Virus record (IMG/VR): IMGVR_UViG_3300042691_014185
Span: 1 to 24,475 of that record
Reading direction: 5' to 3' (one strand)
Length of the DNA stretch: 24,475 nt
Origin: a virus
The position numbers and the translations under genes are program-made. Shown in pieces: positions 15,503-23,409 of this stretch (position 1 is its first letter; each line of letters starts with the position of its first letter). The notes under the pieces are model-generated. The model had not been told where the DNA came from and ran no database searches. It worked only from the letters and a program-made list of their open reading frames with translations.

Positions 15503-16569
15503 AAACAGCATTGGTACTAGGCGCTGGCGGATTTATAGGGTCACATCTTGTCAACCGTTTAAAGTCGGAAGGTTATTGGGTGCGCGGTGTAGATTTGAAG
15601 CATCCAGAATATTCACCAAGTCAAGCGGACGAAATACTTATCTACGACTTACGCAAACCAGAAAACGTTAAGGCGGTTATGAAATTGGAATATAATCACG
15701 ATTGGATAATGCCATTTCAGTACTTAAAGCATCCATACTCAGAAGAAAAACCATTTGATGAAGTCTACCAACTAGCGGCAGACATGGGCGGGGCTGGCTT
15801 TGTTTTCACTGGCGAACATGATGCCGACATCATGCACAATTCAGCGTTGATTAACTTGAACGTTTGCCATTATATTGATAAAAAAAGCAAGTTGTTTTAT
15901 TCCTCATCGGCTTGCATGTATCCGCAGGAATTGCAGAACGATTACCAGAATACAGGACTAAAAGAAAGGGACGCTTACCCGGGCAATCCAGATTCTGAGT
16001 ACGGATGGGAGAAACTTTTTAGCGAGCGGTTATTTTTAGCGTATGCCAGAAACTACGGTTTAGATGTGCGCATCGCTCGCTTTCATAACATTTACGGGCC
16101 GGAAGGAACGTATAAGGGAGGTAGGGAAAAGGCACCCGCAGCTATGTGTAGAAAGGTGATTGAAACTATGGAATTCGTGGATGATGTTCTTTCAGGTAAA
16201 ATTTATAGGCAATCATTAAATAGTGGCGAAGTTAATATTGAAGTCTGGGGAACGGGCCACCAAACGCGTTCATTCCTTTACATAGACGATTGCATTGACG
16301 CGGTTCTATTACTTATGCAGTCCGAATTTAAAGAGCCTATAAACATCGGCAGCGAGGAAATGGTGACCATTAACCAACTTGCTCAGATGGCAATTACTTT
16401 AAGTGGGAAACACATCAAGATCAAAAACGTGCATTCAAACGCCATCGGTGTAATGGGGCGCAATTCAAATAACGAATTGATTGAAAAGGAGCTTGGATGG
16501 AAGCCTAAATATTCCTTGAAGCAAGGGCTAGAAAAAACCTACAACTGGATTAAATCGCAGTATGAGTAA
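15499..16569 (+). CDS. NAD-dependent epimerase, GDP-mannose 3,5-epimerase-like
   Basis: This 356-residue extended short-chain dehydrogenase binds NAD through GAGGFIG (8-14). The catalytic set is S137/C139 in SSSACMYP, Y168 and K172 in YGWEK. LAADMGGAGF (92-101), a DIMHNSALINLN phrase (110-121) and ARFHNIYGPEGTYKGGREKA are hallmarks of GDP-mannose 3,5-epimerases, which turn GDP-D-mannose into GDP-L-galactose. The insert around residues 60-84 is longer than in most relatives. It lies between a GT2 and a small unknown gene and probably makes the donor for a transferase of the cassette. Substrate class is likely, but close bacterial relatives with other sugars exist. Confidence 0.82.
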   Translation: MKTALVLGAGGFIGSHLVNRLKSEGYWVRGVDLKHPEYSPSQADEILIYDLRKPENVKAVMKLEYNHDWIMPFQYLKHPYSEEKPFDEVYQLAADMGGAGFVFTGEHDADIMHNSALINLNVCHYIDKKSKLFYSSSACMYPQELQNDYQNTGLKERDAYPGNPDSEYGWEKLFSERLFLAYARNYGLDVRIARFHNIYGPEGTYKGGREKAPAAMCRKVIETMEFVDDVLSGKIYRQSLNSGEVNIEVWGTGHQTRSFLYIDDCIDAVLLLMQSEFKEPINIGSEEMVTINQLAQMAITLSGKHIKIKNVHSNAIGVMGRNSNNELIEKELGWKPKYSLKQGLEKTYNWIKSQYE

Positions 16570-16747
16570 AAAATTTGTGACCGTATACGTCAAGGACGGA
16601 AAGGAATACATGAGTGAGGTGGAGGCTTCAACAACAGAGATTGCAAACACTAAACTTCATCAGCAGGGCAAGCGCAACGAGAAAGTAATAGGCGAGTTTG
16701 TGGCTGAGATTGATTCGGAAGGAATTGAAGATAAATTGAAAAAATGA
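16562..16747 (+). CDS. hypothetical small acidic protein
   Basis: I do not recognise this 61-residue protein. It has a strand-like start (KKFVTVYVKDGKEYMSEVEA) and a highly charged helical end. No cysteine, signal peptide or membrane segment is present. It overlaps the epimerase by 8 nt and the double methyltransferase by ATGA, so it is translated within the cassette. Its place suggests an accessory role only by association. Confidence 0.5.
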   Translation: MSKKFVTVYVKDGKEYMSEVEASTTEIANTKLHQQGKRNEKVIGEFVAEIDSEGIEDKLKK

Positions 16748-17934
16748 CAGGCATTTCTGAAACCGAAGTAAAAGCAGTTTTAGCCCTTCGTGAGCGTTGC
16801 GGGGCTGATCCTATTGTGTTCGATGTTGGCAGTAATAAAGGGGACTGGGCTAGTATCTTAGCGCCTAATGTGAAAGATATTCATTTATTTGAGCCCAACG
16901 AAATACTTCTGCATTACTCAATGGTTAGGTTTGACACATTAAAAAATGTTCACTACAACCAAAACGCGGTATTCAGCAAAGAATCAGAATTAGATTTCTT
17001 CTACTTCACAAACAATAACAACGGCCTTTCAAGTATCTACTATAACAAGTTTTGGGAAGATGAAGGCTTGCCAATGAAGAAAGGCAAGGTTAAATCTATC
17101 AAACTCGATGAGTATTTTGCCTATTATTTTGATGGGCAAGAAAACATTGACATTCTAAAGATTGATGTTGAGGGTGCCGACTTTGACGTATTACTGGGTT
17201 CTGAGTGGCTACTATCAAAAAAGAAAATCAAGTTTATTCAGATAGAATACTCCACACACTACACACTTGCCGGCCGATCATTTCAGGACGTGATTGATTT
17301 AGTTACAAAATACGGTTACTCGCTTTACCATTTCAACGGGGAAGATTTTGAACCATACACAAACCAACAAGCAGAAAACTTTTACATTATGGCAGAATAC
17401 ACCCAAGATTGGAACAGCGAATTTAAAAAGAATACCAAAGGGATAAGGGTTCAAACGGCTTTGGAGATTGGGTGCTTTGAAGGGTTAACGACAAATTATA
17501 TCTGCGATAACCTTTTAGTGGAAGGTGGCCGGATTGTTTGCGTTGACCCTCTCACGGATGAGTATTTACCTGGGCATAAGGATAACGAAATGTTTAAAGG
17601 TCAGTACGATCGATTTATTAGAAATACGGCCGGCCGTCCAGTAGAACTAATCCGAAAGAAAAGCATTGATGCCTACAATCAACTGAAGGACTTATCATTT
17701 GGGCTTATCTACGTTGACGGTGACCATACCGAGGAAGGCGTTTATCAGGATGCTATTTTGTACTTTGAAAGGCTGCTAACTCAAAACCAAGGCGGGGGCG
17801 GCTACATGCTGTTCGATGACTACGGCCAAAGCGAAGAAACAAAGCGCGGGATTGATCGGTTTCTATCCGACAGGCAAGGGCGTTACAGTTTGATTTTAAA
17901 AGGGTATCAGGTTTTAATCCGTAGAATATGGTAG
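16744..17934 (+). CDS. fused double methyltransferase (FkbM domain + class I SAM domain)
   Basis: Two SAM-binding modules lie in one 396-residue chain. Residues about 20-215 match FkbM-type O-methyltransferases: VFDVGSNKGD (25-34), HLFEPN (47-52) and ILKIDVEGADFDVLLG (137-152). Residues about 235-396 form a second class I domain of Methyltransf_24 type: LEIGCFEG (240-247), VDP (267-269), YVDGDHTEEG (323-332) and FDDYG (357-361). Both are apparently intact. FkbM enzymes commonly O-methylate sugars; the second domain may methylate another position or serve another substrate. Upstream junction is ATGA and the downstream gene overlaps by 7 nt. Fusion is the odd point: the parts normally occur as separate genes. 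Confidence 0.85.
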   Translation: MTGISETEVKAVLALRERCGADPIVFDVGSNKGDWASILAPNVKDIHLFEPNEILLHYSMVRFDTLKNVHYNQNAVFSKESELDFFYFTNNNNGLSSIYYNKFWEDEGLPMKKGKVKSIKLDEYFAYYFDGQENIDILKIDVEGADFDVLLGSEWLLSKKKIKFIQIEYSTHYTLAGRSFQDVIDLVTKYGYSLYHFNGEDFEPYTNQQAENFYIMAEYTQDWNSEFKKNTKGIRVQTALEIGCFEGLTTNYICDNLLVEGGRIVCVDPLTDEYLPGHKDNEMFKGQYDRFIRNTAGRPVELIRKKSIDAYNQLKDLSFGLIYVDGDHTEEGVYQDAILYFERLLTQNQGGGGYMLFDDYGQSEETKRGIDRFLSDRQGRYSLILKGYQVLIRRIW

Positions 17935-18692
17935 AAAACTTATACGCGGGGTTTTTAAACATGAACCACCGCACCGATCGACTAACCCACATGGAAGCGC
18001 AACTGTCAAAAGTTGGATTAAAAGCTGTCAGACACCGAGGCAAAAAGCCACAAGAATATAACCTAGACGATCCAAAGTATAGAGTGATGTTGAACCGCAC
18101 ACCTGGCGCGATAGCTTGCCATGAGGGACAAGTAGAAATAATGAAGACAGCGCAATACATCCAATCACACGCGCTAGTTTTAGAGGACGATGTAATATTT
18201 TGTGATGACTTTCAAAAACGCCTTGAGTACATTGATAACTGGACAAAGACCCACGAATGGGATGTTATTTGGCTTGGTGCCTCCTTCCACACTAATCCTC
18301 CTTACTGGCATCGTATAGGAGTTTCTGGAATGCCTCCAGATTGCAGCGCGCAACTTGGAAAGGACTGCGAACCTACGGACGATCCGAGAATAATCAGGAC
18401 TTACGGGGCTTATGTAACCTTTGCTTACATCGTCAATTACAATTCGATGGACAAGATTTTTAAACTGTTTGACGAGCATTTACACACCTCAATAGGCATT
18501 GATTGGCTGTTCATTAAGCTGCAGCCGCAGTTAAAATGTTTTTCATTTGTCCCTGGTTGCGTTATGCAAATGGACAACATGAGCGACATAGGAACAGGAA
18601 TGACGGTATGGAGTGGTCAACTTAATAACGGCCCTTATGTATTTCAGAAACGAATGGAGGACTTTAACCCAGAAACCTTTAAATGGATATAG
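17928..18692 (+). CDS. GT25 family glycosyltransferase (LPS-type)
   Basis: The 254-residue protein fits GT25, which adds galactose or other sugars to lipopolysaccharide or related glycans. It starts with YAGFLNMNHRTDR (6-18), has TPGAIACHEGQ (58-68), where the family has GEIGC.LSH-like phrases, and a DxD-type LEDDVIFCDD (85-94). YGAYVTFAYIVNYN and GIDWLFIKL fit the later acceptor and base regions. No signal peptide is seen. It overlaps the upstream methyltransferase by 7 nt and the following one by 10 nt. Specificity is unknown. Confidence 0.75.
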   Translation: MVENLYAGFLNMNHRTDRLTHMEAQLSKVGLKAVRHRGKKPQEYNLDDPKYRVMLNRTPGAIACHEGQVEIMKTAQYIQSHALVLEDDVIFCDDFQKRLEYIDNWTKTHEWDVIWLGASFHTNPPYWHRIGVSGMPPDCSAQLGKDCEPTDDPRIIRTYGAYVTFAYIVNYNSMDKIFKLFDEHLHTSIGIDWLFIKLQPQLKCFSFVPGCVMQMDNMSDIGTGMTVWSGQLNNGPYVFQKRMEDFNPETFKWI

Positions 18693-19312
18693 TTTACAGA
18701 ACATACCCTTGCGATATTTCAATTTGCTCATGTCAGCATATATCCGGAAAGGGATTTGCTTGCACCGCTACCGAAAAAACTATGATAAAACACCGCGCAG
18801 AACTTTACAAACTACTTCCTCCCAACTCTGTGATTGCCGAGATCGGTACCGCAGAGGGATATTTTGCTTCCGATATGCTGGCATGGCCAGTAACCAAGAA
18901 GTTGTATGTCGTAGACAATTGGGGAACCATTCCAAATCAATCTGGGGACGGCAACAATCCGCAGGAATGGCACAACAAAAACTATTCGGATGCCATGCTT
19001 CGGCTAAACTTTGATATTGAAAAGGTGGTAGTTTTGCGCGGAATTAGCTGGGACATGGCCGCAAGCGTGCCGGATAACAGCCTAGATTTGCTTTATATCG
19101 ACTGCTGTCACACCTATCAATGTGTAAAGGCGGATATAAACGCATGGATTGGCAAGGTTAAAAAGGGTGGAATAGTGGCCTTCCATGACTATGAGAACAG
19201 GGCCTACGGAGTGAAGCAAGCCGTTGAGGAGTTCTGCAATGGAAAATACAAGATTGAGTTGCTACCAGAAAACAAACCAGAGGACGCGGGCGCGTACTTC
19301 ATAAACCAATAA
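18683..19312 (+). CDS. class I SAM-dependent methyltransferase (Methyltransf_24-like)
   Basis: The SAM site is AEIGTAEGYFA (52-62), with the ribose-binding acidic VVDNW (76-80), then the typical YIDCCHTY (138-145) and a FHDY near 167-170. It resembles the second domain of the fused methyltransferase upstream, so the two may be old duplicates. The length, 209 residues, assumes the ATG at 18683, which overlaps the GT25 gene by 10 nt; the start region is Cys-rich (residues 10-27: YPC, CSC, FAC), and an inner ATG at 18782 could be the true start of a 176-residue protein. Substrate is probably a sugar or a related small molecule. Confidence 0.78.
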   Translation: MDIVYRTYPCDISICSCQHISGKGFACTATEKTMIKHRAELYKLLPPNSVIAEIGTAEGYFASDMLAWPVTKKLYVVDNWGTIPNQSGDGNNPQEWHNKNYSDAMLRLNFDIEKVVVLRGISWDMAASVPDNSLDLLYIDCCHTYQCVKADINAWIGKVKKGGIVAFHDYENRAYGVKQAVEEFCNGKYKIELLPENKPEDAGAYFINQ

Positions 19313-19316
19313 AACT

Positions 19317-19952
19317 ATGCTAATAGATTTCAGGGCACTATTTCCAAAGTACGGTATCAATCCGAAAGGAGTTTTACACGTTGGCGCAAATGTAGGAGAA
19401 GAGGCACCAGTTTACTTGGAACTTGGCATTAAAAGACAGATTTGGATTGAGGCCAACCCAGAGATTTACGAAAAGTTAAAACGCAACATAGCAAACAATC
19501 CAGAGGCAGAAGCTATACAGGCTTGTATTACCGATGATGATCAGCAAGAGGCTATTGACTTCCACATCTCAAATAATGGTAGTCAATCTAGTTCTATACT
19601 TGAATTAGGCACTCATTTGATAGCTCACCCAGAAGTGAACTATACCAATACAATTAAATTGATTCCACAGAGGCTTGATTTCTTTTTTGAAAATGTTTAC
19701 GATGTTTTTAACAGTGATTTGGATTTTCTTAACCTTGATTTGCAGGGAGCTGAATTAAAGGCATTGAAAGGGCTAGGCATCCACTTACATCATTTTAAGT
19801 ACATCTACACAGAAGTAAACAAAGAAGAACTTTACAAAGGTTGCGCTTTGGTCGGTGAGATTGACGAGTACCTAAGTCACTACGGATTTAAGCGAGTGGA
19901 AACAAAGTGGTGTGGTAATACTGGATGGGGAGACGCTCTTTATATCAAATGA
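19317..19952 (+). CDS. FkbM family methyltransferase
   Basis: The 211-residue protein has the FkbM set: motif I VLHVGANVGEEAP (19-31), IWIEANPE (42-49), and FLNLDLQGAELKAL (137-150), which takes the place of the family's KIDVEG. It is intact and complete, and starts 4 nt after the previous stop. FkbM enzymes methylate hydroxyl groups of sugars or other polar products. Having this in addition to the FkbM domain of the fused protein suggests that two positions or two sugars are methylated. It is joined to the next glycosyltransferase by ATGA. Confidence 0.85.
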   Translation: MLIDFRALFPKYGINPKGVLHVGANVGEEAPVYLELGIKRQIWIEANPEIYEKLKRNIANNPEAEAIQACITDDDQQEAIDFHISNNGSQSSSILELGTHLIAHPEVNYTNTIKLIPQRLDFFFENVYDVFNSDLDFLNLDLQGAELKALKGLGIHLHHFKYIYTEVNKEELYKGCALVGEIDEYLSHYGFKRVETKWCGNTGWGDALYIK

Positions 19953-20662
19953 AAGTAGAAACCTACATCGTTACTTGGAACCGAGAGGACACCATACACC
20001 TCACCATAAAACATTATTTAGAATTAGGCAGTGTAATTATTTACGACAACTGGTCAACGGATCGAACCCGCGAAATAGCCGAAAGTTTAGGCGCTGAAGT
20101 ACGGGTATTTGGCAAGCAAGGTGAGCTTGACGATCAGGCGTACTTAGATGCAAAAAACCACGCGTGGAAGGGTTCAAAGGCTGATTGGGTTATAATTGTT
20201 GATGATGATGAGATTCTTTACCATCCTAATTTAAAAGATGTTCTATTGACAACTACCGGCACCATTTTCAAGACTCATGGGTTTAATATTCACTCAGATG
20301 AAATGCCAGTAAATAGCTGGCTAGACATTCAAACCGGTGAGCCTAACGAGAACTATTCAAAACTTTGCATATTCAACCCAAAGCAGATAACCGACATCAG
20401 GTATAACTACGGATGCCATGTAGCACGGCCTATGGGTAATGTGATTTACTCTGATACTCGCTTAACTTTGCTCCATTACCGCGATGTGGGAGGTGTTGAA
20501 AGATTGATAGCCAGACATAAGCAATACAAAGAAAGGCTCTCAGAAATCAATAAAAGATACAATTTAGGCCATCATTATACTGAGAATGAACAAAGCAAAA
20601 GACAGCAATGGAAAGAATTTACAGAAAGGTGCGTAACATTATCCGAGGCTGGTTTACTCTGA
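19949..20662 (+). CDS. GT2-like glycosyltransferase (family 92/DUF23-like pattern)
   Basis: The 237-residue protein begins with ETYIVTWNRED (4-14), followed by IIYDNWSTDRTREIA (30-44) and a metal-binding VDDDE (84-88). The late segment LLHYRDVGGVERLIARHKQY is like the HYR-type ending of GT-A glycosyltransferases of the GT92/DUF23 group. I prefer the ATG at 19949, in an ATGA overlap with the FkbM gene, over an ATG at 19925 in the same frame, which adds only eight residues that overlap it. It should be a cytoplasmic sugar transferase of the cassette; donor and acceptor are unknown. Confidence 0.8.
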   Translation: MKVETYIVTWNREDTIHLTIKHYLELGSVIIYDNWSTDRTREIAESLGAEVRVFGKQGELDDQAYLDAKNHAWKGSKADWVIIVDDDEILYHPNLKDVLLTTTGTIFKTHGFNIHSDEMPVNSWLDIQTGEPNENYSKLCIFNPKQITDIRYNYGCHVARPMGNVIYSDTRLTLLHYRDVGGVERLIARHKQYKERLSEINKRYNLGHHYTENEQSKRQQWKEFTERCVTLSEAGLL

Positions 20663-20814
20663 TTAGCTGGCAAACTCCGGAATGGTCACGGAAACGGTTG
20701 AGAGCTTGCAACAAATGCCCACATAATAAGTTCATGCTTTGCAAAAAATGCGGCTGCCCATTGCACGCAAAAACCAGATCGATTGATGAAGATTGTCCGG
20801 AAGGAAAGTGGTAA
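20608..20814 (+). CDS. small zinc-ribbon-like protein
   Basis: The 68-residue protein ends with the spaced cysteines CNKCPHNKFMLCKKCGCPLH (34-53) and then CPEGKW at the very end. Two CxxC pairs plus extra Cys/His can bind zinc. Proteins with the CGCPL...K.R...CP.GKW ending recur as small phage proteins, as I recall, with no fixed function. It overlaps the glycosyltransferase by 55 nt, more than other junctions here; this is the only ATG before the Cys motif. It closes the cassette. Confidence 0.72.
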   Translation: MERIYRKVRNIIRGWFTLISWQTPEWSRKRLRACNKCPHNKFMLCKKCGCPLHAKTRSIDEDCPEGKW

Positions 20815-20848
20815 AGATTCTTACCTATTAAATACGGGTTAATCACCT

Positions 20849-20856
20849 TATTTTTG
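20849..20856 (+). promoter_or_regulatory. candidate Bacteroidota -7 promoter element (TATTTTTG)
   Basis: TATTTTTG matches TAnnTTTG in full, lies in a 46-nt gap and ends 4 nt before the portal's GTG start at 20861. The expected transcript start would fall at the start codon. No -33 TTG is clear at the expected spacing. The same 4-nt placement is found before terS. Confidence 0.45.
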
Positions 20857-20860
20857 TCAA

Positions 20861-22492
20861 GTGAATAATGACGGTAAATTATTTTACGAGACAAGAGGCG
20901 GTGAAAAACGCCCCGTAGGCAGACCAATAAAGCCTATCGAATACGTCTCACCCTATCCACAGGCTTTTGATATTACAAAAAAACCTGAGGCTCTACAAAC
21001 AGAACTAACCACGCGTAATCAAATACGCAACGATTCAGGAACCCTTATCTGGGGAAATGATGACGCGCTTCCGATGAACATCTTGGATGCGATCGCTAAA
21101 AGCCCTACTACTTCATCATGTATTGCCCGAATAGAACAGTTTACAAGGGGCGAGGCGTTTAAGGATGAGGGATTAATGACAATGGTGATAAACAAAGACG
21201 GTGAAACGCTTTGGGATTTACATTGCCAACTAGTTCAATACTTTGCTTCGCTCGATGGATTTTCGGTAAACTTCAAGTTTAATTCTGAGGGGAAGATCAC
21301 AAATTCATACTGCATGAACACGGCCGCAATCCGTTTTGCGGCTCAGGCAGAAACAAACAAAATAACAGGCATAAAGTACAATCCTTACTGGGGAAGTAGC
21401 GAGTATAAAAAAGCTTTTACGCAGGATTATTCTATTTGGGATGCGGAGGCTTTGAGCGATCAAATTAAAAAGCAAGGCACAAAGTTTAACGGTCAAGTTT
21501 ATTGGCACGCGACAAAAAGAACGCTATACAAACATTATCCTGTTCCTAAGTTTTGGAGCGGATCAAAATGGATTTATTCAGATGCCAAGTTAGCGACCTA
21601 CATCGATACGATGCTGGATAACGGTTTCTTTTCTAGCGTGCTGATGAATGTTATTGGCGACCCTAATAAGATGTCAAAACATCCTGACTCTATGCGTGAA
21701 GTACGCGGAGATGATGGGGTTATACGCAAGGAGCCAACCAAAACAGAAGGCGAGGTATTTGGCGAGATGATGGCGTCCAATTTTTCGGGCGTTCAAAAAG
21801 CGGCTAAGGCTCTTGTTACCTGGTCAATGAACAAAGATCAAAGTGTAAACATTCAAGCGTTTCCGACTAATACTAATTTTGATTTTGTCTCAGGCACGCT
21901 TCGCGAGACTATCCGAATGATTACTATTGCAACCGAAGTCCCGGGTATACTTGCCAATCTTCCGGATGAAGTTTCTCCGCTTTCTGGGCAGGACTCAATC
22001 GATAAGGCTATCCAGCTAATGGTTTCTAATACAAAACCTAAAAGAAATGTTTTGGAGAACTTCTACAATAATATTTTGATTCCTAACCTAGTAAAAAGCA
22101 CCAAGGCAAGGGTTGAGATTAAAAACTATTCGCCTGTTAAAACATCGGTTACGGTGGATGACAAGTTCTGGGAGTTTATGAACGAGGCTGAGAAGATCGA
22201 CTTTATTCAGCGCAACGAACCAAACATAGTAATTAACAGGCCTCCTGCTGCCGAGCAAAACACGGCTCCAGCAACAACAGATGAGAAAGGAAATGTAATA
22301 TCGGCACCTATTGCTCCGAGCGTAGATGAGAATTTAAAATCTATGAAGGTGGCGGAGATCAACCGGATACTTTCTATCGTTAGAAAATTCAACGCTGGCG
22401 CGCTTACTATTGAGCAAGCTAAACAGCTTTTATCAGGTTATGGATTGAATGAGGAACAGCAATCGGCATGGCTTAACCCAACACTAGAATGA
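20861..22492 (+). CDS. portal protein
   Basis: The 543-residue protein is the dodecameric portal through which DNA enters and leaves the head. Its central phrases are those of the portal family in Bacteroidota phages: LIWGNDDALPMNILDAIAKS (43-62), ETLWDLHCQLVQYFASLDGF, SGQDSIDKAIQLM and a C-terminal helical region (RKFNAGALTIEQAKQLLSGY). It is in the usual size range and intact. The GTG start at 20861 fits the promoter motif 4 nt upstream; an ATG beginning 3 nt after the GTG codon is out of frame. The connector gene follows by ATGA. That the portal lies 19 kb from the terminase and is set off by the sugar cassette is unusual. Confidence 0.82.
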   Translation: MNNDGKLFYETRGGEKRPVGRPIKPIEYVSPYPQAFDITKKPEALQTELTTRNQIRNDSGTLIWGNDDALPMNILDAIAKSPTTSSCIARIEQFTRGEAFKDEGLMTMVINKDGETLWDLHCQLVQYFASLDGFSVNFKFNSEGKITNSYCMNTAAIRFAAQAETNKITGIKYNPYWGSSEYKKAFTQDYSIWDAEALSDQIKKQGTKFNGQVYWHATKRTLYKHYPVPKFWSGSKWIYSDAKLATYIDTMLDNGFFSSVLMNVIGDPNKMSKHPDSMREVRGDDGVIRKEPTKTEGEVFGEMMASNFSGVQKAAKALVTWSMNKDQSVNIQAFPTNTNFDFVSGTLRETIRMITIATEVPGILANLPDEVSPLSGQDSIDKAIQLMVSNTKPKRNVLENFYNNILIPNLVKSTKARVEIKNYSPVKTSVTVDDKFWEFMNEAEKIDFIQRNEPNIVINRPPAAEQNTAPATTDEKGNVISAPIAPSVDENLKSMKVAEINRILSIVRKFNAGALTIEQAKQLLSGYGLNEEQQSAWLNPTLE

Positions 22493-23040
22493 AGCAGTTA
22501 ATACCATTGGCATATTTAAACGAGGCCTGTTTTTTGTCTTTGAACATAGACGAAAAGAAGTTTAAGATGGTATTGAAATTAGCGCAAGAAGATTTAAGGG
22601 ATATTTTGGGTGGAGAATTTTATGAGGAAATTGAAACGCAATATGAAGCTAGTGGCGGTACTTTCGATTCTGCTAATGAGATATTATACGAGGACTATAT
22701 CAAAGACTTTTTAGCATGGGCAACGTATCACTATCATCTTGGATTTTCGCAAAGCGAATCTACCCCAACCGGTGAGAGATCATTTAAAGATGATAACAGC
22801 GACCTACTAACAGATATTACCATATTTGGTAAAGAGAAAAATGTAAAGGCTCAAGTAAGTAGGTATAAAAACAAGATGATAAATCACCTTAGGCTTCAGC
22901 AAACGATCCTATCCACAAACTTTCCTTTATGGAAAGATACCTGTAACGAAACATTTGGATTTGGCATTTCAGGAATTGAGCGCGACAGTCAAAAAGACAG
23001 AGTAATAAGCATAACAAAATCCGTAATCGGAAACGAATAA
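22489..23040 (+). CDS. head-tail connector protein (DUF6712-like)
   Basis: The 183-residue, mainly helical protein follows the portal in an ATGA overlap, where an adaptor (gp6/gp15-like) is expected. MKQLIPLAYLNEACFLSLNI and FKMVLKLAQEDLRDILGGEF (25-44) resemble the first helices of connector proteins found in Bacteroidota phages (DUF6712). The role would be to bind under the portal ring and join the head to the tail's neck. The C-terminal extension (residues about 150-183) is flexible. The family name is from memory. Confidence 0.65.
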   Translation: MKQLIPLAYLNEACFLSLNIDEKKFKMVLKLAQEDLRDILGGEFYEEIETQYEASGGTFDSANEILYEDYIKDFLAWATYHYHLGFSQSESTPTGERSFKDDNSDLLTDITIFGKEKNVKAQVSRYKNKMINHLRLQQTILSTNFPLWKDTCNETFGFGISGIERDSQKDRVISITKSVIGNE

Positions 23041-23409
23041 ATGGAATCTTTGGGCACTGGTACGGGGAATTTAAACATAACCTTTCAGATAAATTCTGCA
23101 AGGGTGTTAAACTTTGTTTTTCGTAGATATAGCGCTGCTAGTGGTTTATATTTTGATGAGGATATAAGCGGCAAAACATTTGCATTCTTTGTTAAGAAGA
23201 ACAAAGGAGATAGAAAAAAAACTTTTAACCTTACACTCGGAAACGGGATTACCATTCCGATCTATTCAACAAATGAATTACGCGTAGCTCTCTCAGCTTC
23301 AAATACAAACATCGAGGAGGGTGAATATGTATGGGAGCTGAGAAGAACTGATTTAGACGCGCCTTATCTTTCTGGATTAGCTTATTTTACTTATGACAGC
23401 CCGCAATGA
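23041..23409 (+). CDS. beta-sandwich virion accessory protein (BppU-N-like)
   Basis: The 122-residue beta-rich protein begins right after the previous stop. It resembles the N-terminal domain of upper-baseplate or fibre-attachment proteins: ISGKTFAFFVKKN (42-54), LTLGNGITIPIYSTNELRVALS (in order) and EEGEYVWELRRTD (91-103) match the pattern K.F..kl. .. L.. GeY.yeL of that fold. It lacks a signal peptide and its stop overlaps the next gene by ATGA. It may mount the fibres encoded further downstream. Fold and role are inferred by eye. Confidence 0.5.
   Translation: MESLGTGTGNLNITFQINSARVLNFVFRRYSAASGLYFDEDISGKTFAFFVKKNKGDRKKTFNLTLGNGITIPIYSTNELRVALSASNTNIEEGEYVWELRRTDLDAPYLSGLAYFTYDSPQ

Noticed and set aside
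17753-18160. 135-residue antisense frame across the methyltransferase / GT25 junction
   Set aside because: It lies wholly against two well-supported genes and has no recognisable motif.
18613-19014. 133-residue + strand frame overlapping GT25 and methyltransferase genes
   Set aside because: It is out of frame with two motif-supported enzymes, and its Arg/Cys/Gln-rich composition looks like a shadow.
19912-20097. 61-residue frame over the FkbM / glycosyltransferase junction
   Set aside because: Out of frame with both supported genes; no motif.
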